64,000 bases of DNA from Phyto melanocephala (taxonomy: Eukaryota; Arthropoda; Insecta; Diptera; Rhinophoridae): positions 124,804,360 to 124,868,359 of the forward strand of contig OW799236.1 in the NCBI GenBank assembly GCA_941918925.1. The letters are read 5' to 3'. Of this stretch, positions 50,401-61,351 are shown piece after piece (the first letter of the stretch is position 1; the number at the start of each line of letters is the position of its first letter). A program made the translations under genes and the position numbers. The notes below the pieces were generated by a model that saw nothing but the letters and a program-made list of their open reading frames with translations, searched no databases and was not told where the DNA came from.

Positions 50401-52158
50401 TAAAATTTGTAGGAAAGTACAAAAAAATATATTTAAAATCCATACTCTGCGTTAGATAATATTGCGTCTACAGTTTGTAAAATTTGTAAAAATATTTTGA
50501 ATTTCCTTAAACGTTTTGTTTTTGTATAGTTTAGTTAATATTAAAAATTATTTATAATTTTTATATTTCTCAACACTTAAATCGCAATACATTTTAAATC
50601 TATAATTATTTTATATCTTGCAGATGTGGCTTTTGGTTTTGACTAAAATCATATCACAAAACAAACAAAAAATCCTTTTAACAAGTTTCAAATTGACAAC
50701 GCTCATATATCAAAATCAAAAAAAAACGAAAAAAAAATTATTTTTACAATTACTTGAAATGAAATACAAACTGACACATTTACAAAAAAACAAAATTCTC
50801 CAAATAACACTTCTGCCTCATGTATGGAAACAAAATGGGAGGGTGTGTGTGACTTAATAAAACAAATTTTTAAAATATTTTTTTTCCTTAAGAAAATTTA
50901 GTCAAATGATTTAAAGTAGACACCCCTGTATTGTACCACCCCTACCAGTAAACATAAATCCCATGTTTTCTTTAATGCAGCAGGTGACAGAAAAACTGGA
51001 TCGGGAAGTTCGACAAAAGTTTGCGTACTCTTTCGAAATAGAAAAATTTATTGAAAATTTCTATGAATAAAAAGCTTATAGTAAATTTCCTATAAGTAAA
51101 CCTACTTTATATTGTAAATTTATTTTTTTTGATTCGAAATTTTTATTAGATCGAATTTTATGACTCAAAATTGTATCATAAATTTTTTTGTATGGAAATT
51201 TTGTCACAAATTTTCTCTAAGTCATTATTATATTGAAAATTTTCTTTGAGTCTTACCCTTAAGGATATCCTTGAAAAATTATCCTTAAAAAATAAATCTT
51301 GTCAAAATCTAAAATTTGATGTAAGTACATAAAACTAAAGAAAAATATTATGGATAAATTTCTTCTAAATAAAAATTTCGCGAAAGTGTATTTTTCAACA
51401 GCGAAATCAAGTATATGTAACGCTTGGTTTAAAAGTTTTGTCATGTCTTGACATCCTCTTTTATGTTGCCTGCTGTGTAAGTGTTCGAATTTACTATAAC
51501 AATTCCCCCCCATATGAATGAAAGCCTTTAGAAAATATATTAAACAAAAATTATTATAAATTCCCCTTTTAGAAATCCTGTTAGTTCAACTGATTAGTTT
51601 AAATAAACAAAAATCGATTTAAAAACTAAAAATCTAAAGCAAATGTAAATAATATAAAACAAAAGAAATTAATTTCAATTAACATTTTAATATAAACTTG
51701 CATGTAAATATCCTGCTTTTAAGTTTATGTATGTATGTATGTATGTATATAAGCATGTTTCTACTTTACTTTGACTATCTTATCTATTTAATAAAAAATT
51801 TATATTTGTACTCAATTTTTATAAAAAAATAAAGTGTTTTAAGCTTGCTTTTGTAAATAGCTAACATTTTTATACTCGTATTATATTTTATTAAATAAAT
51901 TCTTTATTTTTTAGTTTTTAATTTAAAACTTTTCAAACAATTTTACTAATTTTATTTGTGTGCATTTCTTTTACAATTTCTTTAGGTCCAATAGGTGCCA
52001 GTATTGTAGCCATGAGTCCTCGTACAATGCTGGATTTAAACCCCGCCTTGGCTATGGGCAAACCTACTTTTGAATCTCGTGGACCACCCATTACATCGAA
52101 AGACTTTAAAGACACGGATAAAAACACAACGGATGCATCAAAAAAGAACTTTTTATAG
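40672..52158 (+). CDS. Shaw: Shaw voltage-gated potassium channel (Kv3-type)
   Basis: Common exons: 40672-40931, 41195-41312, 41396-41590, 41649-41867, 41923-42526, 42612-42737. Alternative last coding exons follow (50624-50646 gives 497 aa; 51986-52158 gives 547 aa, both counted from the ATG at 40723). All borders are GT-AG and in phase. The T1 domain carries the HX5CX20CC zinc motif (His75, Cys81, Cys102-103). S1 is about 176-194, S2 222-245, S3 262-282. S4 (299-318) has only Arg301, Arg304, Lys307, Arg310 and Lys316. S5 is 328-349, filter TVGYGD 377-382, S6 ends PVPV at 408-411. The sequence is nearly that of Drosophila Shaw, a plasma-membrane K+ channel with weak voltage dependence that sets neuronal resting excitability. 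The ATG at 40672 would add 17 residues. Confidence 0.97.
42738..44372. other. Shaw: Shaw long intron, first part
   Basis: AT-rich intron with no exon recognised. TGCCAGATTTG (42957-42967) and its inverse CAAATCTGGCA (43378-43388) could be ends of a small hAT-like element, unproven. The frame at 43644-43841 shows no domain. Confidence 0.4.
44373..45746 (+). mobile_element. Non-autonomous Helitron, expanded copy H2, in Shaw intron
   Basis: The 5' end is TCTATATATATAAAAGTG after an A; the 3' end is GCGCGCCGGGTTTGGCTAG before a T. It belongs to the same family as H1 (32936-33563) but on the opposite strand and 1374 bp long. A long TG repeat (44397-44434) follows the 5' end, then ten tandem monomers. 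No Rep/helicase is encoded. It lies in the sense direction inside the 7.9 kb Shaw intron. Confidence 0.88.
44531..45660 (+). repeat. Ten-monomer tandem repeat with a four-monomer higher-order duplication
   Basis: GC-rich GTGGGC...CCACGCCC cores lie near 44531, 44653, 44773, 44895, 45018, 45139, 45259, 45382, 45505 and 45625, spaced 120-123 bp. Monomers 2-5 and 6-9 match pairwise better than neighbours do, for example CGTGAGAAGAAAAGTGGGCG at both 44638 and 45124, and GGCTTTATAATTTCGTGATT at both 44745 and 45231. A block of about 486 bp was therefore duplicated. Open frames across it are repeat artefacts. Confidence 0.85.
45747..46854. other. Shaw: Shaw long intron, middle part
   Basis: AT-rich, with no exon-like island recognised. 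Confidence 0.5.
46855..47607 (-). pseudogene. Mariner-like element, internally deleted, in Shaw intron
   Basis: From 47515 the minus strand reads the N-terminus [20 protein letters not shown] then [18 protein letters not shown]. After about 47300 it jumps to the region following the first catalytic Asp: [33 protein letters not shown], then [20 protein letters not shown] and a QLPAEMLE helix. The first Asp block and the QQDGA block are missing or broken. The 5' end TGGGTGATTCAAGTAGAGAT is at 47607; the other terminus was not resolved. It is antisense to Shaw. Confidence 0.82.
48055..48447 (-). CDS. Unrecognised ORF antisense in Shaw intron (130 aa)
   Basis: A minus-strand frame from ATG 48447 to a stop at 48055 encodes a 130-residue basic protein beginning [14 protein letters not shown] and ending [12 protein letters not shown]. 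Composition is balanced rather than AT-run-driven, with a hydrophobic start and four cysteines. This is unusual for chance frames in this window. I recognise no family. It could be a single-exon gene, a retro-derived fragment or chance. No convincing promoter or poly(A) signal was identified, and no intron is needed. Confidence 0.3.
   Translation of the reverse strand: MFCKSYILMIKAMMIQKTSYLKVNIKIVRERKSAKIKSALCTSIANSKKLFTAHTSLCLKISSDTQSEGYYLNRLLNIIDQNHHSGKAYFQFDSFIKCLNNIRKKNAFATAFFGVGFGLETSLNHASSKM
48881..48939 (+). CDS. Shaw: Candidate alternative last exon of Shaw (tail 1)
   Basis: Acceptor AAAAATTTAG|ATGAATATAC. Joined to the common exon ending TCG-G (42737) it reads [20 protein letters not shown] and stops, so the phase fits. 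The island is visibly less AT-rich than its surroundings. The pyrimidine tract is weak. It could also be chance. Confidence 0.35.
50624..50646 (+). CDS. Shaw: Alternative last coding exon of Shaw (short tail)
   Basis: Acceptor TATATCTTGCAG|ATGTGGC. Joined to 42737 it gives the tail SPKS-DVAFGFD and stop. This closely resembles the known short tail of Drosophila Shaw, which ends DMAFSFD as I recall it. The result is a 497-residue channel against 498 in Drosophila. Only 23 coding bases, so it is easily missed by ORF scans. Confidence 0.85.
50984..51054 (+). CDS. Shaw: Candidate alternative last exon of Shaw (tail 3)
   Basis: A strong acceptor-like CATGTTTTCTTTAATGCAGC (50962-50981) forms a tandem CAGCAG. 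Using the second AG gives GT GAC AGA in phase with the common exon: [17 protein letters not shown] then [10 protein letters not shown] and stop. The Ser/Gly/Lys-rich start looks channel-tail-like and the local GC is raised. No comparison was possible here. Confidence 0.35.
51986..52158 (+). CDS. Shaw: Alternative last coding exon of Shaw (long tail)
   Basis: Acceptor ACAATTTCTTTAG|GTCCAAT after a pyrimidine run. Joined to 42737 it continues [20 protein letters not shown] and [20 protein letters not shown], and ends SKKNFL, adding 57 residues. Phase is exact. The peptide has normal composition, with Ser/Thr sites for cytoplasmic regulation. AATAAA at 52388-52393 could end the transcript. Confidence 0.8.
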
Positions 52159-54242
52159 AATCATTAAAACAAAAAGAAATGTAATCGTCACAGCATATTA
52201 TATCTCGATTTTAATATGTTTCTCTATCTTCAATACACATTCTTCATATTTTTTTAAAAAAACTGTCTCTTTTTGATTAGATAAAACCGTTAAAAATCTC
52301 AAATACAATTAAACTCTTTTTTTGTCTTCTAATAACTCAACCTTATGAGTGTAAACATGAAAAACCCTTAAGCCTAGAATCCTTTAAAATAAATATATAA
52401 CTTAACAGTAATATTTAAAAATAGTCCTTTGGTAACATATTTATGTATGTATGTATTTATTTATATATATGTATGTATCTAAGTTTATTATAATACTCTT
52501 AACTAATTGAACCAACCACATATAATAACTTTTAATAATATTAAAGAAAAATACTCTTAATCTATTATCATTCCAAAACATGTACTGTTTATTTATTATT
52601 TATTTTTCATTTCTCATTCTTGTGGAAAAAAAAGAACAAAAACATACAAAATAAATAGATTTGAAAATCAATATCAAGGATTTTATATTAAGGAATTGAA
52701 GTAAATATGAAATCCTTAGTAATTTTAATATCCTTAACATATCAAAAATAAATATTTTGTACTTATCGCTTTTAGTTTGTCGAATATTTTTGTATGTAAA
52801 ACAAAAACAAGAAACAGAAATTCAGAATAACACAAAAGGAAATAAAGTATAGATTGAAGTGTTCTCTCAATTAATTTTGAAATATTTAAAAGGTTTGTTA
52901 AAACAAAGGTTCCAATATTTACTGTTGAAGAATATATAAATTCGATTAATTTTTTAACACTTTACTTAAACTTAAAATAAAACAGTAAATTGAAAAAAAA
53001 TAAATAAATTAAATAATAAAAAAAGCAAATTTGAAAATAAACGCTGTGATTCCCAAATTCTAATTTCATTAGATTGTAACATATATAGCAGTTTAAAATT
53101 ACTTATGCATTCCACTCGGCTAACATTGAAATAAGTTTTCAAATATTCTGAAATTGGTTTACAATTTCATTAAATTTAATTTAGAAAATGTTTTAGGAAT
53201 TTAAATAATATTATAATAAATGAACTAAGTCAAAATAAAAATGATTTACAATCGATTTAAAATATAAAGTTCGAAAAAAATTTCAATATATTTTTGAATA
53301 TGGAAAATTTTCAATAACTGTTTGATTTTGAAATATTACAATAAATTTTCGATTTATCAAGGCTTATTCATACAGTCGCTAAAGCCGTTCGAGAAGCATT
53401 ATATTAAAATTTGCTCAGTTTGCCCTGATTTTATTTAATTATTTATTTATGCCTCTGCATACGAAAAATTAGGTTCTTATGTTGGTACAACTAATTTGAG
53501 AGTAAAACAAATGTAAACTTTGTGAGTTTTGCAAATATATATAACTTTTTAAATAATTTTTTTTTTTAATTATAATTATATAATAATTTAATTAATTTTT
53601 TTAATTCGCCTTGACGACAAATATACACTAAAAAGTTGCTTTGTTGTATTAATTCGCTGTTGTATAAAACTGTTTTAATATGTCTTGCAATTTAGGAAAG
53701 AATTACGATACATTTCTATAATAATTAATAACGCAAACATTTTCATTGAGGGAAAATTTAAGACACCATTTTTATTTATGGAAATTTAATGGTACGTTTT
53801 CGGCTAATGAAAGCCTTTCGCTAACTTTGCGCTTTATGAAGGTTTTTAGATAGATTTTCTATTCAATGAGAATTAATGATAATTTTACGAATTATAAAAA
53901 AAAAACAAATTAAGATAAATTGATTTAAGTGATTCATGAATGAATGAAAATTTACAAAAAATTTTTTTTTGTTAAAAATTAACGATCAACTTTAAGAGTT
54001 TCAGGAAATTTATTATAATTTTTTTGGAAAATATTTTCGATAAAAAGTGAATAAATATCCGGTAGATTTACAAACTGTGTTATAACAGCGTTTGCCATAA
54101 TTTTTTAAAATTTCCAAATGGTTTACAAATATTGTGTTGTTAAAACCATTTGAAAGTTATTTTCGATTTCTTTTGTAGTTTATTATTATTATTATTAGTT
54201 TTTTAATTTAATACCATAATATCTTGCTGATTGGGATAATTT
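52159..54242. other. Shaw 3'-UTR and downstream AT-rich DNA
   Basis: AATAAA at 52388 is a candidate poly(A) signal, and GTAT microsatellite units lie near 52443-52475. No further gene was seen. Confidence 0.5.
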
Positions 54243-54868
54243 TTATACCCTTCACCTGTGGTGTACAAGGGTATATATAGCTTTGTCATTCCGTTTGTAA
54301 TTTCTACAATTTTCATTTCCGACCCCATAGAGTATATATTTTCTGAAAGCTTATGAATAGAGGAGTCGATTAAGCCCTGACCGTCTGTCCGTGTGTTGGT
54401 TGAAATCAACTTTTAGAAGCAACTATATGTTCCCTAGATCTGTGTATGGTATCAATCTCTTGGAAATATCCGGGAATGAATCGCTATTGAAATTCAGCAC
54501 AATCGCCCCATGAATTTCTGAGATATGAGAAAAAAACCAAGACCACCTCGTTTTTTTGCACAATTACAACAACAACATACATATATACTGGTTAGAGTAA
54601 ACATGGCATCGAATCCCAGCTGAGCCTAAAATATTTTTTTTTATTTTATATATTATATATATTTTTTTTTAATTTTTAAAAAAATTCTTTTTTTAATTTT
54701 TTTTAAAAATTTTTTTTTTTAAATTTTTTTGTAAATTTTTTTTTTAATTTTTTTTATTGTTTTTTTTGTTTTAAATACATATATATATTTTTTTGAAACA
54801 TACGTAAACTCAATTTATAATTCTGCAATGGGATGTTTTGTATATGAATGGTGATACAAACAATTGTT
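54243..54868 (+). mobile_element. Helentron-like element, copy B3 (3'-truncated)
   Basis: The 5' hairpin CCCTTCACCTGTGGTG...CAAGGG, CATTCCGTTTGTAATTTCTA, and GACCCCATAGAGTATATA with GTCTGTCCGTGTGTTGG follow the family-B order. A T-rich interior leads to an AATGGTGATACAAACAATTG region, where similarity stops before the terminal stem-loop. Confidence 0.75.
54588..54626 (+). repeat. tRNA-like segment in Helentron B3
   Basis: CTGGTTAGAGTAAACATGGC then ATCGAATCCCAGCTGAGCC. It resembles a tRNA D-arm start (GGTTAGAG) joined to a T-arm and acceptor side (ATCGAATCCCAGCTGAGCC). It is the clearest of the three copies for the tRNA-like arrangement. Confidence 0.45.
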
Positions 54869-55020
54869 AAAAACAATTAAATTAAATTAAAAACAAAACA
54901 ATTTGTATCAACAATGTTGATTCAACATGCATTTATATGTTTATTTAATATTTATTTAAAATTTTATTTTGTTGTAACATACATGTGATTTGCTTATGTG
55001 CTTATGTTGCTTACTTTAAA

Positions 55021-55742
55021 GGTGAATTCACCCATTTGTTCTGAACAAAATTTTTTCCGGAGAATAACATTTTTTACTGAGAGTTTTCTGCAGAACGATT
55101 CACCCATTTAAGAAAATTTGTCCGAAAAAACAAAGCTGCCATATAATATAAAAATGCAAACAGTTGTACAAAGTGGCAGCACCGCTAGCAAACTATGTAA
55201 ATAAATACAAACGTAAATTATTTCATTAAAATATATGTGAAGAAAATGTCGGATTGAAGGAAACTAAAATTATTATTTTTAATTAAAGTGCATAAAGTCA
55301 ATTTGTTTGCAAAAGAAATTTATAAAAAAAAATCGAAAATAAAATGAGTCGCAGTGAGAAAAACCCTGTTCTAAATAATTATTTTTGTATGCACTGTTGC
55401 TCATATCATACAAACATTCTCTTCCTGGTTTTTTTAATTCTTCTATTGATTTTTGAGCAATATTTTCATTAAATTCCATTTTAATTGTTAATTTTCGGCA
55501 AAAACAATTTTTGTATAATAAATGTACTGACACTGTGTGATGTGGCAACCAAATTCAATTTTCATGTAAATATTGAAAAAAGTGGCATCCCAATTCAGTT
55601 TCTTCTGAACAAGAATTAAAATTAAACCAATTCAAGAAAAAACTTTCTGAACAAAATAATCGTTCTCTCTTGCAAAAGTAAAACATCAAACTCAATATAT
55701 AAAAAATTTGTTATGAACTAAGATTTTATGGGTAAATCCAGC
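55021..55742. mobile_element. MITE carrying a MADF/SANT-like fragment
   Basis: Inverted ends GGTGAATTCACCCAT (left) and, in reverse complement, GCTGGATTTACCCAT (right) are flanked by TTAAA on both sides (55016-55020, 55743-55747). The minus frame from ATG 55479 to 55279 begins MEFNENIAQKSIEELKK and contains ECLYDMSNSAYKNN, matching the first half of a MADF or Myb/SANT-like domain. It then degrades. PIF/Harbinger elements carry such a second gene, but the TTAAA flank leaves piggyBac-type insertion open. Confidence 0.6.
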
Positions 55743-55747
55743 TTAAA

Positions 55748-57592
55748 CGCTTGTTTGTTCTAAACTACTAAACCAATTTTAATTTTTATTATATTCTGCA
55801 CACCTGCAAGAAAATCTTTTGAAAATTGTATATGTTTAACAAAAACGGTTGTATAATTAGAGCGCAAATTGTGTTAAAAATGATCGACTTGTCTATTAAG
55901 ACACTTTAACATTGTTTGTTTTTTCAATTATAGTTAAAAAGTCGGGCTACATTTTATTGTTATATTATTATTTTAGCCCTGGCTTGTAACTAAATAATTA
56001 AATTCAAATTAAAAAATTGAGACAATATGACCATACCCATGTTAGCAGCACACCTTGTAAATCAACAAATTTCTACTCTAAATAACTATTTAACTTTACT
56101 TTAGTAAAGGCTTAACACTTGAACACCTTTTTTAATACGGAATATTAAAAAATTTATTTTGAGAACATTTCATCTAGAATTTTTATTTCAAAATGTATAC
56201 ATATAATTTTCTACTTTAGGCTCTGGGTTGTAAGTCACCATAAAAATTATTAAGTCTTGAAATATAATTTCCTTAATTCATAACAAATTTTTAAGTGAAA
56301 TTTTTTTAAAAAACATTAAAAAAAGAAGAAAAAAAATAAGAATATTTAAAAGAAACCTCAGGAAAATATTAAAACAAAGCGATCACTCCTTAAAAAGAAA
56401 AAACAAAATTAAAAACAAATAAATATGATTTTTTTCATTGCAAAGGCAGGTTGAGAAATATAACAAGAAGAGACATTAAAACAAACAAAAGTTTAATTGA
56501 CTTAAAAATGAACAGAAACAGTTCTTTGAACAACAACCAAGTTCTAAATGTAAAGAAAGTTCAAAAGTATAAGCTAGACATTTTGTTGAATTTTTAAAAT
56601 ATTTTATTCTTAAAATGTCTCCAAATTTTTCTAAATAAATTTTAACTTTTGTTGACGTTTTTCTTTTGCATATTTTAAAACGAAAGAGCGAAAAAACAAT
56701 ATTCTTTGCTTACATTAATAAATTTATTAAGAAGATACAATAATATTTAATAAAAATATAAAATAAAAATTATCAAAACTTATGATAGAAAAAAAAACTA
56801 TGAAAACGTTAAAAATTTTAGCTAATTTTATAAAATACTTTAACTGACTCTAACAAATGTTTAACGTAAATAATTTGTTAAAATTAAAAGAAAATAACTA
56901 AAATCGTTTAAAATTGTTTTTTTTTTTTGTAATTAGTGAAAAAGGTTAACTAAAACGATTTTTATTACAATATAAATTTTTTTTATTATCATTGATTTAA
57001 AACTATCACTATTATTTGTTAACGCTTTTAATTAGGTTGGCTGTACGAATATTTGTTAATTTTTAAACCATAAAATTAGTTATTAAAAAAATCTTTAAGC
57101 GAAACAATAAAAACTTGTTCTTTATTAAAAAAATCATAAAAAATTATTTAAAATAAAAAGAAAAATTTAAGACGATGATATACATTAAATAATTAATTTA
57201 AATAAGTGAAATAATATAAAAAGGAAATGTATATTAATAAAAATAAAAACTAAATATTTAATAAAAGAAAAAGAATTGTAAAAAATTTGTTTTAATAATG
57301 ACGTAAAAAATTAAATAAAATTTAATAAACATTTTATGATAACACCAACAAATCAAAACAATTACCATTATGGGGTTTTATTTTTTAATTTGGAGGAGGA
57401 TTCTAAAAAAATATGTTTGCGATAAATTTTTGTTTTGCAAAAAATTTAAGATCGATTTTTTGGCTTAAAAAAATTTAACAATCTATACATAGAAGAATTT
57501 TAATACATTTTCATAACAGTGTGATTTAAGAAATTTGGCAAAAACAAATTTTTCGATAAATTATGTTATAAAAAAATGTGTAATTTTTTTGT
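55748..57592. other. Intergenic, no gene seen
   Basis: Very AT-rich with poly(A) and poly(T) runs; nothing recognised. Confidence 0.5.
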
Positions 57593-57912
57593 TTTTATAC
57601 ACTTCACACAGTGAGTGCATGGGTATATATAGGGTTGTCATTCCGTGTGAAATTTCTACAATTTTCTTTTCCGACCGCATAAAGTATAAATTTTCTGAAA
57701 GCTTATGAATAGGGGAGTCGATTAAGCACTGTGGCAGTCCGTCCGTGTGTATGTTGAAATCAACTTTTTGAAGCCCCCGACATCACCGGGACCCGCGTGA
57801 GGTATTAAAATATCAGAAATATTTGGGAGCAGATGGGTATTGAAAATCAGAAGAGTCGATACAAAAACAACTGAGATAAGAGCAAAAAACCACAACAACA
57901 ACAACATACATG
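57593..57912 (+). mobile_element. Helentron-like element, copy B4 (3'-truncated)
   Basis: It starts TTTATACACTTCACACAGTG and carries GTCATTCCGTGTGAAATTTC, then GACCGCATAAAGTATAAA and GTCCGTCCGTGTGT. It ends at a CAACAACAACAACATACATG run, where it abuts the mariner relic. It is the best match to B1. Confidence 0.72.
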
Positions 57913-58494
57913 AATCTTGGATTTTCAGAAGCCCAGAACCTATAATTATTTTTATTAGCAAAGCCATTCAAACGAAAATGAGCTTTGTCACTCATAATCA
58001 GATTTTCAATAAGGTTGATTTAATTTCTGGCCAACTGTTCAAAATTTAGCTGTAATATTTAGACTTTTCCGATGATCTGCGCATTTTGATAATTGCATCA
58101 ATTACATCTTATATGGGCATAACATACAGTAAGCTTTCTTTTAAATACCATTTCTAGCTTCGTGGAATGAATTCTTGTAAATGTTTTCGATATTTCATTA
58201 AAACATATTAAAAAATGCCTGCACTGCGATTAAATATGATCTACCGGTTTGAGGAAAATCTCTCACGGTGCCATCTTGGTGGAGACGATTAACTAAACAA
58301 CGAATCATTACTTCAGAGGGCAAAATCCTACAGTTTAAGTGATCACTGGTTTAAAAAATAAAATTCTATTATTCTGGTTCTTAGTTCGGTTGCTGCATTA
58401 CTAATGCTCCAGCTGTTATTTTTATAATCTAAATGAAATATATGTATTCAAGTAAAATTGTTAAATGTTTTAGTGATTTTTCGCCCACCCTGTA
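57913..58494 (-). pseudogene. Mariner-like transposase relic
   Basis: The minus strand reads EVMIRCLVNRLHQDGTVRDF then PQTGRSYLIAVQAFF, and later LIMSDKAHFRLNGFANKNNY then RFWASENP. It is the N-terminal half and first catalytic block of the same family as the copy at 37.9 kb. The end TACAGGGTGGGCGAAAAATC lies near 58494. Several frameshifts and stops occur, and the C-terminal half is lost at the Helentron B4 junction. Confidence 0.8.
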
Positions 58495-61174
58495 TTTATA
58501 TTTTTTTTGCGATGTAATTTTTTTTTGTTAAAACAGCAAATAGTTTGTCTTTGTCATTTTATAAAATTTGCTCATTTTGGTTTGTATTAGCATGCTGTTA
58601 GTTAGTGTTTTGTAAATATAAATCGCATTGCTAACAGCAACCTCTTACATTAAATACAGAGACTGAATGACTGGCAGCGTATCATACTTTTTCTTACCAT
58701 ATGGTTAATAAAAAACTTAAAACTTAACTTAACGAGATTACATTTAACGTTTTTTCATATCGTCTCCCACTATACTTAAAAATAAATTTCTGCTTTGCAA
58801 ATAATGCAAACAATAAATTTGAAAGTTTTCCTTTTTGTAGCTGATTTATGTAAATTTTTGCAATCACTACAAAGGAAATGGCTTGCCATTTATTAATAAC
58901 CACAGACACAATTCCATCTTAAACTTTTATTTATTCAATTTAAAGTTTGTGCTACTCTGACCCTCAGCGAACAGACAACTTAACATTCGAACTTTGTTAA
59001 GCAACAACATCCAACCATTCCATCCATCTCTTTTGCATACCAAATAATGGCAGTTCAGAGAATCATAGATGCTATTACCATTTACAATAAATTTTATTAT
59101 TTTTGTAAACTTTTTTTCTTGGCCTTTTGCAACTGCTTCAACAAAATTGTTTTCAATGTATTTACATACGTACACGTTCAGCATTAAGTACTTCAAAATA
59201 TATTTTTTTTTGTTGTACAAAACGGCTTGAAAAGCTTACTTTTAGCTTTTACTCTCCAGCTCTCCGTCTACCGTTAAGTAAAAAAAAAAAAATAAATAAA
59301 AAAATTATACACAAAGAAAGTTTTACTTTTGACTTCTCGTTGTTCATTGACTATTGCATAAAAAAAGAGTGTTAAATCACAAACACGTTGTAGCTGAATT
59401 CGGAGATTAAGAGCTAAAAATATACGAAATGGGTGATAGAAATTCTATCAAACAAAGAAAGAAATATTTGAGTAAAAAATTACAATTCAGACATAAAATA
59501 CGTGGCCAGAAGGAAGTATTTCTTAGCTCTTCTATTTGGCATACTTTGTGTGCGAGTACCACTAGTACTAAGGGGCTGGAAAAACAACTTTGAACTACAT
59601 AAAAGATTTACCGGAGCACAATGTGTATGAGATAGAAGAGTTGCCAGCAATTACGTAATTACCTTACGAAATTTATTTAGAATTAATACTTTAAAAGCTG
59701 CTAACTCCAATAAAGAACCGGTGGTTATAAAGCAAATCAAACCCTGATATTTTGTGAATTTTGCGGCTCCTTCCTTGCAGTCTCTTCAAGAATTTCCTTA
59801 ATGAAATTTACCAATTTTACTTGCTAACTTGTTCGTTAAATCAATAGAGAGTGTTAGCAATAACAATAAGGACAACGGAATGTTGTTAAGTAGCAGGTAG
59901 AAATTTTTGTGCAAAATTTTCTCCAAGTAAATCAATTGATTTGGGTTTCACTTAATACTGCGCTCTACCGCAAGTTTGTTTCCTCGGTGAGCAGTGCATG
60001 ATGCTATTCCGGATTCGCATTATAATTTAGATTTATTACATTAGCAAGTGCTGTTCTAGAATCAGTTTACTCATGACAAAATTATGAACCCATTGGGCAC
60101 AAGCGGATCTGGCAACAGTAGTAGTGTATTTATGATCAAATTGCAAACAAAGCAAGAGTGATAAAACAAAGGTTATACTTTTCGCACAATATCTCGTAAT
60201 ATTAAGTATCTAGGTGTTCTTTCATAAGGGTTTCATGTCTGCTTCATATGTTAGATTTACAATTTTTTGGAAAAGATTTCAATATTTAGATTCAGAAAAT
60301 CTGCTATAAAAATTACTTTCGGACTTTAAAATTATTAGCCTATAGAGACAAAGGTTTTGTGATGTCAGAGTTCCAACAAGAGCAGAAAATTTCAATTATG
60401 TCGTCGTCGTGATGGCGTTAGCATTCTTGCCAACTAAGTGAGCACAAGTAATAATAGCCTTTGCCGGATCTGACAGTTTAATATCTATTAGAAATGAAGC
60501 AGTTAAAAATCATACGTTATTAAAAGAATAGTTTTGAACAACATTCTTATAGGGGTTGTCATTAGAATATCCATGATCCATGTGACATAATTATGATTTA
60601 AGAAAGCGATACAATTTTAGACGCTTTTATTGACTTCAATTTTGAGTTTTAATAATAAGAAAGTTTTAATCGTTATGACCAAGGCGATTTAATAGCTGGT
60701 GGTCTCACAAGATCAGGTGATTAGTTTTTTATTATTAGATTTTACTATTTTGTTTATTAAAGTTTTTCTTAACAAATTTGACCGAATTCATTTGAATTCG
60801 CTACCGTTGTCACTGGTACAAATTCGCCTTAGTTAAGGTATGAGAAGCAAGTAATACATTCTTACATTATTACTGGATATTCTCTTCCTAGTCTGTTTTG
60901 TTTACTTGCCCTATTTTGTCTATATTGTTGAAATGTTTGAATCTATGGAATGATCATTGTGAAAACGAGAAATCTAATTCAATTTACCATTATCATGCAG
61001 ACTACATGTTATTCAGTTTTTATTCATAACATTTTGGAAGTTAAAAATAGTTGATTCTTTTGATCTATGGGTTACTATCACAGCATTTGCGTTATTTATG
61101 GTGTCTTCGAAAAAATAAGGCTTAGCTTTATTGGCAGCGAATGTCGTTGATCATTCAATCGATATTATTAATAT
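58495..61174. other. Intergenic, no gene seen
   Basis: 2.7 kb with no domain-bearing frame. The 59400-60100 part is somewhat less AT-rich and may be an old mobile element, but I cannot name it. Confidence 0.4.
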
Positions 61175-61177
61175 TTA

Positions 61178-61337
61178 CTGCCTGTTCAACGATGTCGAAA
61201 GAAAACCCAAACGAAATTTCACTCGTACAAATACGTTGAAAACAAGCACAAATTTTTAGTTTTTGTTGTTGTTTTCAATATATTTGTACGAATAAAAATT
61301 TCGCTTGGGTTTTCTTTCGACATCGTTGAACAGGCAG
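61178..61337. mobile_element. Foldback MITE, PIF/Harbinger-like
   Basis: Two arms of about 67 bp, beginning CTGCCTGTTCAACGATGTCG, form an inverted repeat with a loop of about 25 bp. TTA flanks both sides (61175-61177, 61338-61340), the usual PIF/Harbinger target. The arms differ at a handful of positions. No coding capacity. Confidence 0.75.
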
Positions 61338-61351
61338 TTAGTTTAGAATAT

